NCBI GenBank assembly: GCA_000226015.1
Contig: JH154831.1
Coordinates: 292,622-356,621 of the forward strand
From: Mnemiopsis leidyi
Lineage: Eukaryota; Ctenophora; Tentaculata; Lobata; Bolinopsidae
Reading direction: 5' to 3'
DNA: 64,000 bases
Shown here: positions 36,650 through 48,129 of the stretch, in pieces
Layout: every line of letters starts with the position of its first letter
How positions within the stretch are numbered: position 1 is the first letter of the stretch
The notes under the pieces: generated by a model
The model's database searches: none
Seen by the model: the letters and a program-made list of their open reading frames with translations, nothing else
Told to the model about the DNA's origin: nothing
Position numbers and translations under genes: made by a program

Positions 36650-39150
36650 CTCAGTCACTGACTTCGCCTGTCCATATATGAAATTGAACAATCGTTGCCT
36701 TATATGGCAACGATAAATTGCGAAATATGATGTAACTAACAATAACTGCATTCCATGCCTGGCCTATGCACAATTAGTAAACCTGAAATTCTGTTGGTAA
36801 TTCCGAGAATCACAACTTTATTTGACACCTGCAAGTAGTTGCTGAAAGCTCTTAAACACAACCAACCATATTATGTAGCTAATCTTATGTACGGCTTTTC
36901 TCACTCAGAGATTGAGGGAATCCTTGCAAGAACATTATTTCTGTACAAAATTTCTTTAGTCCAAAATCGAAACATGAAGAATGATTTTTTAATAATCGAA
37001 ACTTTATATTGTAACATACAAATAAATTCATTGGAGGCAAATTTTTCACGATTCAATAAATCAAATAAAAAAACCTGATTGCGCAGATTCTCTATGTATT
37101 CCCTTAGTCGAACATTGTTAAAACTCAAGGCGTTTACCGTTAGGCGAACATTTTTGGATATGGTTTTAAAAAGCCAGGTGTGCTGGCACGACCTAAACTA
37201 TATATTGCACGAAGCTGTCAACCAGCAGATATATCGAACATGATATTAAGTTCAACTTATTGAAAAACGATGTGGAAAATAGAACAAAAATACTTATGGA
37301 ATGCTCTGAAGGTTTTTTATCTAGTAAAATTATATTATTTGGGGGGTTGGGCTGTCAAATTATATTTGTCTGACTTTGTCCCACCCTCATTCGAAGCGAA
37401 TAAAATGTGCGGGAAGGTGTGCGCTGTACAAAATTATATTGTCTCGCAGAGATTCAAATTGGCCATGAAGATTAAAAAAAGCCACCAATAAATATCCACC
37501 ATCTTATCAGCCCATTGTTCCATTTTAAGATATTGGTCTGTCCTCATCCTTGTCATACTCTGGACTTCCGGCCCCGCCGCAAACATGCCCCAAGCTAACT
37601 TGACCAGACCCTGCCATAAAACTTATAGACTTCAATCTTGCCATTACCCTTGCCCGTTATTATACTGACAGTAACTATTGGTTCATATCTTGGATTGCGA
37701 TACAAGTCTCTTTGTCTTAATTGATATTAAAGAATCGTAAAAAATCTGAGGGTCTTACTCTACAGCTTCTCAGCTTATATTTTGATGAAGTGAGAAACTG
37801 CTAGTGCTTACGGAGGTTTTTAAACTATTTCAACACTACAAATCAAATACGTATATTTATTATTTAGGACTACTATAAATGGCGAACTTGTTTCGAAAGT
37901 ACTATAAACCCTCTGTAACGATGTGTTAATATCTCATTTACTTGTTCGTGATCTGACCACCTCCGGGAAATTGAAATATCGGAGGTTTTAGTGAAACTTG
38001 TAAAAATCGAGCGCTGTTAAAACCAGCCTGAAATAAAGTCTCAGTAACTATGATTTCGGATTTTAAAGGAGATATCACATTGTCTTCCACGTTCAATAAA
38101 TTTAACTCCGTGCTTGTTACACACTGGCTCGCCAAGATTTCAAATCATTTAAAAGAAGATTTGTGCTTGACGAAATGACGAATTGAAATACTTAGTATCT
38201 TGGTCATAGAGCGGTTGTACTCGTGTATTTATGTACTTACTACTAAGAAGTGGTGATTTTCTTATATCGGTGATTCAGTGACTTATTAGTGATTTGTCAT
38301 TGATTTCAATTTTTAATAGTAAATACGTTCTTGGCTCAAATCCGTAACGGAAATCATTCAGCAACTTTGAAGTTTTAAGCGTTTCTTGTCATGATTTTAC
38401 TTAATATCATAAAATGATTAAGATGCACTGATGTTCCCTATCCATTAACGCATGTTTAATGATAGGTACTCCACTGTTGTAAGTTGAAAAAAGTAACAAT
38501 CACAGAGAGTTCGAAATGTGACTGAATAAATCTCCTGGTCTCTCTAGATCAATCCCATCAAATAATGACCCTAATTCCCCATTATACCAAGTGATTAAAT
38601 GCCGGTGTTACTGACAGACTCGTATCTTCTCTCATGGTCCTGATATGACAAATTCTTCTATCTCTTGCCGCATCATGCATGCATCATCGTATCTTTGTCA
38701 ATATCTATAATTGGGGGATGATTATCAACTTCATTATCAGATTATATCCCCTGAGAAAGAGAGGTATCAGCTACTGCGCCCTTTTCTCGCACTTTGGGGG
38801 CTAACGACCAGCACTCTACTTACAGTATTGGCTTATTGGGTAATACCTCAGAAGTTGGAGACATTAATCTGGGAGTAATATATCAAGGTTGGGGCGCAGC
38901 TGATGGTAACGGTTAAGGTATAAACAGTGGTGATAACAGTAGTGGTAACAGTTAAGATGATAATATGGAAGATCAAAATAATAACAGTTAGATTAGTGAA
39001 GATAGAGCAGTCATATTACGAGAATTCTCAGTATCCACTACTACCTAGACACCTGCTGAGTACCCGTCTAAATCCTGATCTTCAGAGTCGGTTTGTCACG
39101 GTAAATCTCGACAACTGGAGGGCGGAGGTCACCCAGTTGCTGCCCGTCAT
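36650..39150. other. No gene recognised; dispersed repeat copy B
   Basis: AT-rich DNA. The segment at 37365-37435 matches the repeat at 20905-20975. Near 38920-39000 are imperfect repeats around GTGGTAACAGTTAAG. A minus-strand open frame at 37938-38135 lacks an ATG. Confidence 0.4.
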
Positions 39151-39162
39151 CGCCTCTTGACT

Positions 39163-39176
39163 GTTACCATGGAAAC
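39163..39176. promoter_or_regulatory. RFX X-box, GTTACCATGGAAAC
   Basis: A full palindromic X-box (GTNNCC-AT-GGNAAC type), the binding site of RFX transcription factors, which drive ciliary genes in many animals. It lies upstream of a GC-rich stretch at 39.3-39.6 kb. Confidence 0.6.
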
Positions 39177-39249
39177 TTGATAAGTAGGTGCGATGATTGC
39201 AGTTGACGCACGTTCCAATACCTGTTTACCGATAAACGCAATGCCCGTT

Positions 39250-39560
39250 TTGCATTATATAAAAACAGGGAGCCCTCTCTCTCTCTTTTGAAATTCCTAC
39301 AATTAGGACTCTGCCGCTATGTTCTCCAACTGTCACCCCCATGTAGGGTTTCCCCGAGTCTGAAGGCGGTGCCGTAGCTGCCCGACATTTTTGTCCCGTC
39401 ACCCTCCCTACATTAGGGGACGGATATCGCGGAGGACAGAGCCTCTAATTTCGTTGCTGCAGGGCCGTTATCGTGTCCCGTGCTGAGCTTTCATTTTAGT
39501 TGTAGGTCCTCTCTCTCTCTCTACCCTCGGCTATCAATCGTAGATTTGAGGGTTTCCAGT
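39250..39560 (+). promoter_or_regulatory. TATA and GC-rich, CT-tract promoter-like region
   Basis: ATATAAAAACAG at about 39258 is followed by a 250-bp stretch of higher GC with CTCTCTCTCT tracts at both ends. Nearby are X-boxes at 39163 and 39797. A promoter or enhancer is possible, but no exon could be linked to it. Confidence 0.3.
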
Positions 39561-39796
39561 AGTTAACGATTTGGGCGCTCTACCGGCACCAGCACAGCAG
39601 AAAGATAGATAACTTTTTGTGTTAAACGTGCGAATACCTTTTACCAAATTCCCGAGTCTAATTACCTGGACAGAGATCATTGGTCGTGCTCTGATCTTGA
39701 TGCTGTCTGTTTGCCATCCTTGTTTGTTCGACCTCTTTACTTGTTCGAGATTGAACAAGTACAACACAGCTGAGCGTGCACTTGCTCAGCCATGGT

Positions 39797-39810
39797 GTTG
39801 CTATGGAAAC
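39797..39810. promoter_or_regulatory. RFX X-box-like site, GTTGCTATGGAAAC
   Basis: Matches the X-box consensus with one change in the left half site. It is the second of several such sites in 39-45 kb. Confidence 0.5.
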
Positions 39811-41491
39811 ATGGTAGCCGTCGTGCCGGCTATCACGAAAACTGGAAGCCATCTTTTACCTTGGCGAGCTCATAATTGTACTTCGTACCGATTTCCTGGG
39901 ATGTTTTTATCATGGAGTAATGGGTTCAAAGGTGATTTTTTAATCTACAAAGAAAGTACTTATAGTTAACTTGAAGAACGATATCAAAATTTTCTATTTG
40001 AATCGCGTCATGAGTCAACAAATGAGTTGAAAGTAAACCCTTTGAGCTGCAGCTATTATCCACTTCTCTAAACAGTTAATTAAACTGAGCTCTACCTTTT
40101 GAGGTTCCATTTTAAGGTTTTAAATTGATAAAACGATATTCCTGTTTGTTTTTGTTGCATGTAAACCAATTGTTCTAAACTATTCTAAACGTTATTCATA
40201 TTTAGCTATTTAAGTATTTAAACTGCAAGCCTTATCAGCTTTTTTGATAAACGCAAAGACATTTTGAAAATGAGCTATTTCAATTGACAACCGATTTTTA
40301 ACCGTTAGTATTCCGTTTGACCGTCAGTATTAAGCTATACTTTTTCCTAGAGTGGCCAAACTTTACAACTCTAGCTTGAATGTTTCAAAGTTCTTACTAA
40401 GTCACTCGCCAGCAGCACACAGACACGGCTTCATTTTACTCTCACATCTAATTCCAATGCCTATGATGAACGAAAAATTATCAGCATACTTATCGGCTCA
40501 TGAGAACTGAGGTTATCCAGGAACCGATCATAGTTGTATGAAACACTGAAATGGTTTTACGCCTAAAGAAAAACTTCGTATACTTACGGCTAATATGAGT
40601 GATCGCATTTTTACCCTAGTAAGTTATGCGAATTGAATCGCAATCTGCAGCGTGACAAAACGTTCATTTAATCATTCAATTATACTTAAACATTGAAAAT
40701 TCTCAAATACTTAATGGAATAATTTTTAAACAGAAACATTTTAACATTCCTCACTGGCGCGTGATTTATTATAGCACTGGCGAGCTTACGGTCAGCAGAT
40801 GAAAGCTCACAGAAAGCTCAACAAAGTTTTTATAGTCCGAGTTGTTGCCGAAGCGGCGAAGCATTCTATTTAGACATCTAGGGCTTCTTTAGATGAAAAG
40901 TCAGTTTGAAGCAGCATGTTCGCTTGAACTTTAAAACATTCACATTTTGCTTTCCCCGACTAAAGTAACAGTGGCATTACCAAAAAAATGGTGTTTCATC
41001 AAGAAAACTGTTGGGCAGAGAACATTGAGGTCCAACCCATTAACTTGTTGACAAAGAACTGAAAGCCGCGCGACATCCAGTATTTTCTTTTAAAACATCC
41101 TTCGCCTCCGATTTTCAACTTATTTGCTCGTATTTAAAACCACAGCAAATGGCTGGTGACAGCCCAGATAGCCTAACAAACCACAGACCTTCCCACATTT
41201 TCCTTTTCTCTATGATCCCAACAAAAACTGTGTCATGTACAGAATCTGATGGTGACACCCCTGCTTCCTCGTCAACACGACCAACAATTCTTGTGTCAGC
41301 AGCTCTCTGGACTTGCGGCTCTACCGGAATAGCTGGACTAAAGATCTTGAAGGGAAACTAATAACGAGGCAGAGAGAGAGAGAGCGACAGGGAGTTTTTA
41401 AAATGTGTAACGAGCCACAAGTGTTTTGTTGCGCAGATCGATATAATTTTACATTTTCTCATCTGGAGGAATGTCCGGCTGCTATTTTTGT

Positions 41492-41601
41492 AGTTGCCAG
41501 GAGACGTGATATGTCACCATGGCAACTAACCACGTGGTCAAATCACGTGGTCTATCGCTCGTCGTTAGTGGGCGGGATTGTCTACTTGTCTAAGTCACGT
41601 G
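41492..41601. promoter_or_regulatory. X-box pair plus three CACGTG boxes
   Basis: An X-box-like AGTTGCCAGGAGAC (41492-41505) and a full X-box GTCACCATGGCAAC (41513-41526) are followed by CACGTG at 41531, 41544 and 41596, the last within GTCACGTGAC, the CLEAR-type TFEB/MiT motif. Such density in 110 bp suggests a promoter or enhancer. The target is unknown. Confidence 0.55.
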
Positions 41602-42631
41602 ACTCTTCTGACTATTTGAAACTTTGTTGTTGATGTCCTTTGTTGGGCGTTGTCGGCAATAAGATTAAGACATTTTCGAATTCGTTTTTTTTGTTTAAAT
41701 TCGCGGTTTTTTTCGAACGGCTGTATAGGATCGTTTCTATGTGATACTGAGGATTGATGTTTTTACAAACAAACTTTCCAATTTTGGGAAACACATATTC
41801 GGACACGGGACAAACCAGAGGGCGTTCTGTTTTGATAAGAGAATTGTTAATGAAAGGCGTTATAATTTTTTAGTATCGCTAACCTAAAACCTCAAGTCAC
41901 AAAAAACGGTTGGTGATTGCAGCCAAACTTAAAACTACGTTTTGAATTGTATGCCTGCAACAGTTGATAATGATCTCAGGAAGCCTCATAACAAAAGGAA
42001 GGGGCTGCATTTTTATTGCTTCAAGGAGATTTTTGAATTGTAATTAGCGCTCGCAGATCAGGATCTCGTTGCTGCCCGAAAGGAATAGTCTGATTAACTG
42101 TCAAAGGGGAAAGTCCCTACAGGTTTCACTTGGAATGAACATGGTCATGGGAAAATGATGACGTTTGTTTCTTTGTTTAGTTATCAGTTTTCTTGGAAGT
42201 CACGTGCAACAAAGACATACACTTTAATCAATATAACATTTGGCTCAATTTTTGAGGCATCATCTAATCCTTAACCTATAGGCAGAAGGTAAGCATTTCT
42301 GATGTATAGAAAATTAGAATACTACAAAAATATGAATTTATGATTAGAATACGAAAATAATTATGAATTTACATAATTTTCCTTACATAATTTGCCTAAT
42401 TCATGACTAGTGCATGTAGCTATTTTAGAACATGATCAAACGTTTTGAAAATAAGAGCTTTTTTGGCATGCAGTTGATTTTTTACCTACCGTATCAAAAT
42501 TAAATCGCAATATCTTATGTAAAGACAATAAGGAATGTAGAATTTAACAAAATCAAGTCAAGATATTTCATAAAATTTACTGAGAAAATAAATCCTGTGA
42601 TCTATAAATAGAAAAACCGCTAGGGCCATTG

Positions 42632-42970
42632 ATGAATGACATCTTAGTTAGAGTTCCGACTTTAGTTGACGCAATGTTGAGAAAAAGTTTCCAAATAAAC
42701 CCTGCCAGAGAGGCTGCATCCACAACATCTCCTGCAACTTTTAGACGGGACAGTAAACCACAACACGAGACTCAGCCTTACACGAGCTTTGTTTCCAAAC
42801 AAGCAGCAACAAGGAGAATACAGGATACGCCATGGTCCCCGGGTCACCAGGGGACCCTAGACCCCCGCCCCCTCCCCCTCAGTAATGTCTTCTCTTCCGT
42901 TATACCCTCACCACCCCCCTCGCTCAGCACGGAGCTGATCAACCTGATCAATTTATCCGATAATCGCTAA
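42632..42970 (+). CDS. Unidentified ORF, 112 aa, Pro/Ser-rich
   Basis: The ATG opens a 112-residue frame with a basic, Ser/Thr-rich middle and a Pro/Ser-rich end (SSVIPSPPPSLSTELINL). TATAAATAG lies only 30 bp upstream of the ATG, which is too close for a normal 5' UTR but could fit a leaderless or downstream start. No family is recognised. It may be a low-complexity regulatory protein or chance in a GC-richer region. Confidence 0.25.
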   Translation: MNDILVRVPTLVDAMLRKSFQINPAREAASTTSPATFRRDSKPQHETQPYTSFVSKQAATRRIQDTPWSPGHQGTLDPRPLPLSNVFSSVIPSPPPSLSTELINLINLSDNR

Positions 42971-43011
42971 TCAGGGCTCCTCATTCACAGGACAGGGGAT
43001 AAACTAATGGT

Positions 43012-43033
43012 CACGTGACTAGCTGACCACGTG
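43012..43033. promoter_or_regulatory. Two CACGTGAC sites 16 bp apart
   Basis: GGTCACGTGACT and GACCACGTGACA are E-box/CLEAR-type sites for bHLH-ZIP factors such as MITF/TFEB, USF or Myc/Max. They lie 0.6 kb upstream of the candidate first exon at 43645. Confidence 0.5.
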
Positions 43034-43644
43034 ACACATCTACACAAGCATTCATTAGATTAGTTGACATGTTAGCGAGGAGACACGCCCAGTGTAAAGG
43101 AGTGATCACCCCCACTCGCTCTCTCTCTTTCTGCAGCCCTCTCCAAATAATATGTTACCAATTGTGCTGTTTTCTTTGCCCTGCTGAAACACTCTCCAAC
43201 CATTCGACTCTTGTAGGTTGATAACCTACTGTCGCGGCCATCACGCGCTGTCACGCATTTCTGGCCTGGCGACATGAATTTCGAAGAAATTCTAGACGCG
43301 CATCGCCCGTTGATTCGACTCCACTGCATCTCGATCTGATCAAGTTTCGTTTGTGATTTTGAAGATTTGTAAAGTTCTCAACTTTTATAGGGTGATACTG
43401 ACTTTTCATGCTTTATAATGCGGTATGTGACCACTTTGCTTCTTGCCGGTTTTCCTTGCTAAAAATTGTTTGATCGTCCTTTCGTCAATAATTGTTCAGA
43501 GAATCACTTTGAAATGGAGAAGTTCTGATTCATCTATTCAAGTCACAAAAATGATAACTACTAGTTAGCTTTAACTGCCAATCATGTGGACATGTGATAA
43601 CTATTAGCTGTTAACAAGCGGGTACCGGTGCCGGAAAAGTGGAG

Positions 43645-43690
43645 ATGGCGGCGGCTGCGAAGAAGCGGCGGCGGCGGTCGACAAGCTCTT
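43645..43690 (+). CDS. Likely first coding exon of an unidentified gene
   Basis: ATGGCGGCGGCT, a GC-rich start unlike the AT-rich surroundings, encodes MAAAAKKRRRRSTSS and ends at a strong donor (CTCTT/GTGAGT), leaving phase 1. The basic KKRRRR could be a nuclear localisation signal. CACGTG and X-box motifs surround it. I could not find the next exon in this window, so the gene, if real, continues to the right with a long intron or is interrupted by sequence I did not recognise. Confidence 0.4.
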
Positions 43691-44168
43691 GTGAGTTGTG
43701 TCTAGTTCCAAGAACTACTGCGCGTCATCTAGCACTGTTCCCTTATAGCTACATCACTAGTTTATACGGTTACACAACACTAACTATTGCCTCAATCAGT
43801 CTGACAAATTTGTCACAAAACAGGGCCCGAATTGACGCGAATTCAGGCTCACTCCCTCGCCCCTGAGCGCTCCGGTAGTTGACTCAGGAATGTTCCTACT
43901 CAAGGAACCAGAGATCTCTCTCCTGTCACCCTCCTTACACCCACTTCACACTCATATCTTCCCTTTAACCAACCGATACAAGAGAGTTATGTGCACTTAA
44001 CTAATACGTGATACTCCTCCTTTTATCCAATCCATTATCTCCCATTCTCCCTCGCTGAAAATATAGCCTCTCTCTGGATGTGACAAATTCAACTGTCATT
44101 TTCTATCGTGCCTTACCCTACCCTCCCTCCTATCTCTCTCCCTGGCACTGTCTTCTTTGCCACTGCAC

Positions 44169-44216
44169 CACGTGACATCTCCATGACGTCACGTGACAGC
44201 TTCATGACATCACGTG
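44169..44216. promoter_or_regulatory. Three CACGTGAC boxes at exact 21-bp spacing, with a CRE
   Basis: CACGTG begins at 44169, 44190 and 44211, each followed by AC and a CATGAC-type segment, so this is a 21-bp tandem unit placing the sites on the same helix face. TGACGTCA, a full CRE, overlaps the second site (44185-44192). Confidence 0.6.
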
Positions 44217-44595
44217 ACGGTCACCATGACAGCTGTTACTAGGGCCTGTTTGCACGTGTGAAGAGGAGCTAGTTAAGTTCAGACTGTTGGTCTTGCGGAG
44301 GGTAGAGAAAGGTGAGGAGGCTGCTGAGAGCTAGTGACTAGCTGACGAAGCTGTCTACTGCCACAAGGACGCCTCTTTTTCTCTCCCTCCCCTCTCCCCC
44401 TGTCTCCCTTCGAAACGTCATCCTTGCTTTTTTCGTGTTTTTGTCTTGAATCTCCCGGCTTCAGCATAGATCATCAATTAGTGCTTCCTGATTCGGATTG
44501 GTATTTGATGTTTTTGTATTGCTTGAAACAGCGGTGCTCCTTTATAAAGCTCTTCCTCTGTGCATTTCCGTGGCAATACCTAACATCTTTCATCT

Positions 44596-44608
44596 GGTTG
44601 CTAGGAAC
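44596..44608. promoter_or_regulatory. RFX X-box-like site, GGTTGCTAGGAAC
   Basis: Close match to the X-box; the rightmost of the set in 39-45 kb. Confidence 0.4.
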
Positions 44609-44789
44609 TTCAACTTCCTTCCCTGTCAGTCCTTTGCTTGCTCGAGATTTGGCGGGAAACCTGGCCTTTATACCGGAAAAACCGCTGATTCCATAACACT
44701 GCCTTTTAAATTCCTCGTTTGCCCTGAAGCATTTAGCATAGAAACAAGCAATAAAGCATACGTAATAAGAAACATTTTAAAGTAGATTA

Positions 44790-47170
44790 TACACTCTGAA
44801 TCGGGGATAAGTTTTCCCAATTTCGTGTTCTCGATCACGTCATTGAAGGATGTTGTCATGGAAGTCAATCACGGCCAACATTAAGGTGCATGTTGGCACT
44901 TTGCAGTTCTATTAGCTCTCTGATTAGTTCATTATAGGGGCAATATTACTTTGCCATGTTCGATCATTCATTATTTTATTGATTATCTTATACTCTAAGT
45001 CCAAGGATTTATTACCTTATTTATGACGACAATCGGGCTAAACATAAATTTGTTGTCGGAAATTGGTCCCTCTTCGATTTATTTTGTTTCCCGTCCAAGC
45101 GTTCTATGCCATATGTTTTTTTGCAACGTAGGTGCAAAAAGTTAAGCAATTAAAAAAGTTTTACGATCGAGGGGATGGTAAAAGTTCGGTATAGGGACAA
45201 GCTTACTATAATACGCTATAATAGTTCTCCGTAATCAATTAAAGATTGTTGCGATTGCGCTTTTCTTTTGCTCGATGTACAAATTGATCGCAAATATTAT
45301 AAAAATCACTCTCGAATAAGTTGTAATAATCAGTATCACTCAATCCGTGAAACCAGTGTCACGTATAGCTATAAGTATAATCGAAGTTATTCCCTGTATA
45401 ATTTTATGCAGTTTCATAAATTTTATTGAATCTTAAGTTGCCTTTATCAGTCATAAATGCAAAAGGATATAATATTAATTCAACGTTTTATAGGGGACAA
45501 AAAATCCGGCAGTTGCTAACTATATATAATTTGAGTACCGACTGCTATTTTAGTATTTTTCTTTTGTTTCGGATTTCTGTTGTTATACTTATGTGCGGGC
45601 TTGTCCTTTCGTTCGTAGTCAATAAACCAATATTAATTAGACATAGGGTATTTCATTAAGAGATGTCTTCATCATGGTATCTTTTAAATTATCAACTGTC
45701 AAGTGCAGATATGCTTCTGTGACTCTCAATTATTTAGATCCTATAATTGTTGAGGAAACTGTGGCTAACCATATAAACAGCGATCCTCCAGCCGTCACTA
45801 TACATTCTATTTTGATTTATCGCTATTTTATTAGTATAGTCCATCGTCCAATTAATAGTCCATCCGTCTTTAAATCCAAATTATATAAAGTTTATAGAGC
45901 TTTCTCGTAGACACAATAGTTGCTACGGGCATGTATAAAAAATTATAGTAATCGCGGCCACATTTGCACGAGCGTTGGAGGCCTATTATAGCCCTAGAGT
46001 TAGAACCTATAATAATGCTAAATATAAGCGCAAAGATTTTAAGATTTATGACCATGAAAAAAAAATGTTATGGTATTTTTTAACGTCCATAACATTTAAA
46101 CGGATTAAATTCAGATAAAATTGTGATGAATTCTACAGTTTTTAAAGTGCATACTGGTGTGGCCGGTAATTTCAACAAAATAGCCTGATAACCACATCAA
46201 AATTTGCAAAGATAGACACAAAACAACATTCTGTGATTATTATTTTTATGAAAAAAAATATCTCAAGATCAAAATCGTTTAAAATGTTCCAAAGGTTTAT
46301 TTAGCAGGTTCAAAGCTTGGTGGAACAGTGTCTGATACCTTTTTTTTTCTTTTTTCTGTCAATGGGGACAAAATTCAGATTAATGCATTTATGAAATACA
46401 TGTTAGTTTATAATTTAGTAGTATAATGGAAGTTAATTAAATTTCATCATTAGACATTCTAGCATTACTTCAATGTTCGTAACTTCGTACCTTTCAATGT
46501 TTTTAACTCAAAAACCGGAAATTTTAAAACTCGAATTTTCAGATAACATTTTTAATATGCAGCAATACAAAAGGGTCGACACACTGTAAATTTTATCGCG
46601 TGTTTTATGTGCATGCCTATAAACGGAATTATTTTTCTATGTGATGCCTTAACTCTGATCTGTGAACCGTTATACCTGTATCTCAAAGACGAAAATATAT
46701 ACCACAGAACGCATATCACAATTAGCAATGAAACTGCCCAACGAAATTGATTATAATGTCAAAACTAGTCTCGGTGAGCCAGGCAAGTCTACAACATTTT
46801 TTATTGTTTACGTGACCTGCGAAGCCTCGATCCTTCAATCTGATTGGTCCACGAGTTGGCCCAGCAAAATTTGTCCGTGATTTGTCTGTCCGAGCAGTTC
46901 GTAAATATAGAATAAATCGTTAATTAGACTGGAATACCTTAAGATCAAAAACCCGACCTTTAGAATTTGTATCGCTTGGTATGTACCACGTAGGCTAGTA
47001 CGTGTTACGCATTTTTGCATTCGTTATGCGCGTACAAAGGCAAAAATCCTGAATTAGTTTAGTGCAACACGAATACCGTATAAAAATCTGCCACTGCTCA
47101 TCGCTATTTGCTCAAAAAACAATTCCCCCAAGTCTTTAGCCACACATTCACATGATCACTTAGTATAAGG
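44790..47170. other. No gene recognised
   Basis: Very AT-rich. Several ATG-started frames of 60-80 residues occur (for example 45674-45910), but their composition follows the local base bias and none resembles a family. Confidence 0.4.
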
Positions 47171-47181
47171 CATTTCATCCT

Positions 47182-47229
47182 CCAAATAAGGAAATGTATC
47201 CCTCCAAATATGGACATGACCATATTTGG
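47182..47229. promoter_or_regulatory. Three perfect CArG boxes (SRF sites)
   Basis: CCAAATAAGG (47182-47191), CCAAATATGG (47204-47213) and CCATATTTGG (47220-47229) all fit CC(A/T)6GG. Clustered CArG boxes are typical of SRF-controlled genes such as actins and immediate-early genes. The nearest candidates are the minus ORF at 47374-47691 and the TATA blocks to the right. Confidence 0.6.
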
Positions 47230-47373
47230 GTTCCACGTGTCCCCAACAACCCACTACTCATTAGCCCGCTAGCTCCAACCAATTGGTAGGGGGTTATTGG
47301 CGGAGCAATAGTAAAGGTATAGTCTAGCTGACAAGGTAAATGGTAACTGTTATAATGATAACGTTTGGTCACA

Positions 47374-47691
47374 TTACAAGGGGACACTAATCAGATTGCG
47401 GAGCAGAGAAATCAGGTTACTCGCTATAAGATCCGGCTGTAGCTTATCGTGAGAGAGCCCGTCGGGAATGTTCAATGTGTACTCTCTGCCGGCCCTGTAC
47501 TTTTTAATAATGTTTTGTGTTTTGCCTCCACCTGACACTCCGTGACTTTGGTTTGCCATCTGGACCACAACACTTTCTGGAGGGAGTTTCTCCCTTTTAT
47601 ACGGCCTGCCTGTCACGTCACGTTTTTTCAGCTGCAATCTATCGATATCATTGGGTCGATTTTTGTCAATACGTAGGTTAGTAAATGTCAT
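47374..47691 (-). CDS. Unidentified protein, 105 aa (single exon or first exon)
   Basis: The ATG (context TCTTTAATG) starts a 105-residue frame closed by TAA, with balanced codon use compared with the AT-rich flanks. The protein is basic in its first half (LQLKKRDVTGRPYKREKLPP), has a glycine-rich turn (HGVSGGGKTQN) and a leucine-rich end (LIASNLISLLRNLI). No signal peptide, membrane helix or known domain is evident. The duplicated TATA block at 47.7-48.1 kb lies just upstream on this strand and three CArG boxes lie just past the stop. It could be a real short gene or the first exon of a longer one. Confidence 0.4.
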   Translation of the reverse strand: MTFTNLRIDKNRPNDIDRLQLKKRDVTGRPYKREKLPPESVVVQMANQSHGVSGGGKTQNIIKKYRAGREYTLNIPDGLSHDKLQPDLIASNLISLLRNLISVPL

Positions 47692-47720
47692 TAAAGATTA
47701 AAACAAAACCCACCCTCGGG

Positions 47721-48120
47721 AATTCGTGAAAAATTTCCAACAGACGTTCTGTTTTAAGATCGCACAGACTTTAGTCTCAACATTTTAGGAATTCTGATTG
47801 CAATAATTCACCCCGAATTGGATCGTTGTCTGAATCCGGACGTCTGTCAATGCGTGTATATATAAGGAAGCTTCTGAGAAAGAGTCAATAACCCTGACTG
47901 CTGTACAATGTACCGACTCTCAGAGATTCGTAACAAATTCCAGCAGACGTTCTGTTGTCTGATCGCACAGACTTTAGTCTCAACATTTCAGAGATTCTGA
48001 ACGTTATAGTTTTATATTTTACCTAATCCGAATTAAATCGTTGTCTAAACCCGGACGTCTGCCTGCAGTGCGTGTATATATAAGGAAGCTTATATTGAGC
48101 TAGAGTCAATAACCCTGACT
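47721..48120 (+). promoter_or_regulatory. Tandemly duplicated TATA-containing block
   Basis: Two copies of about 180-200 bp lie in a row. Each has CAGACGTTCTGTT, GATCGCACAGACTTTAGTC, TCGTTGTC with CCGGACGTCTG, then GTATATATAAGGAAGCT and AGTCAATAACCCTGACTG. The TATA boxes are at 47857-47866 and 48075-48084. The core promoter part is the best conserved. On the plus strand a start would fall near the AGTCAATAA segment. The TATA is nearly symmetrical, so minus-strand use for the 105-aa ORF is also possible. Confidence 0.55.
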
Positions 48121-48129
48121 GTGGTGGCC

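Noticed and set aside
35664-36716. Very long open frames over the microsatellite (both strands)
   Set aside because: They consist of CTTCCT/TC repeats and N; there is no real coding evidence.
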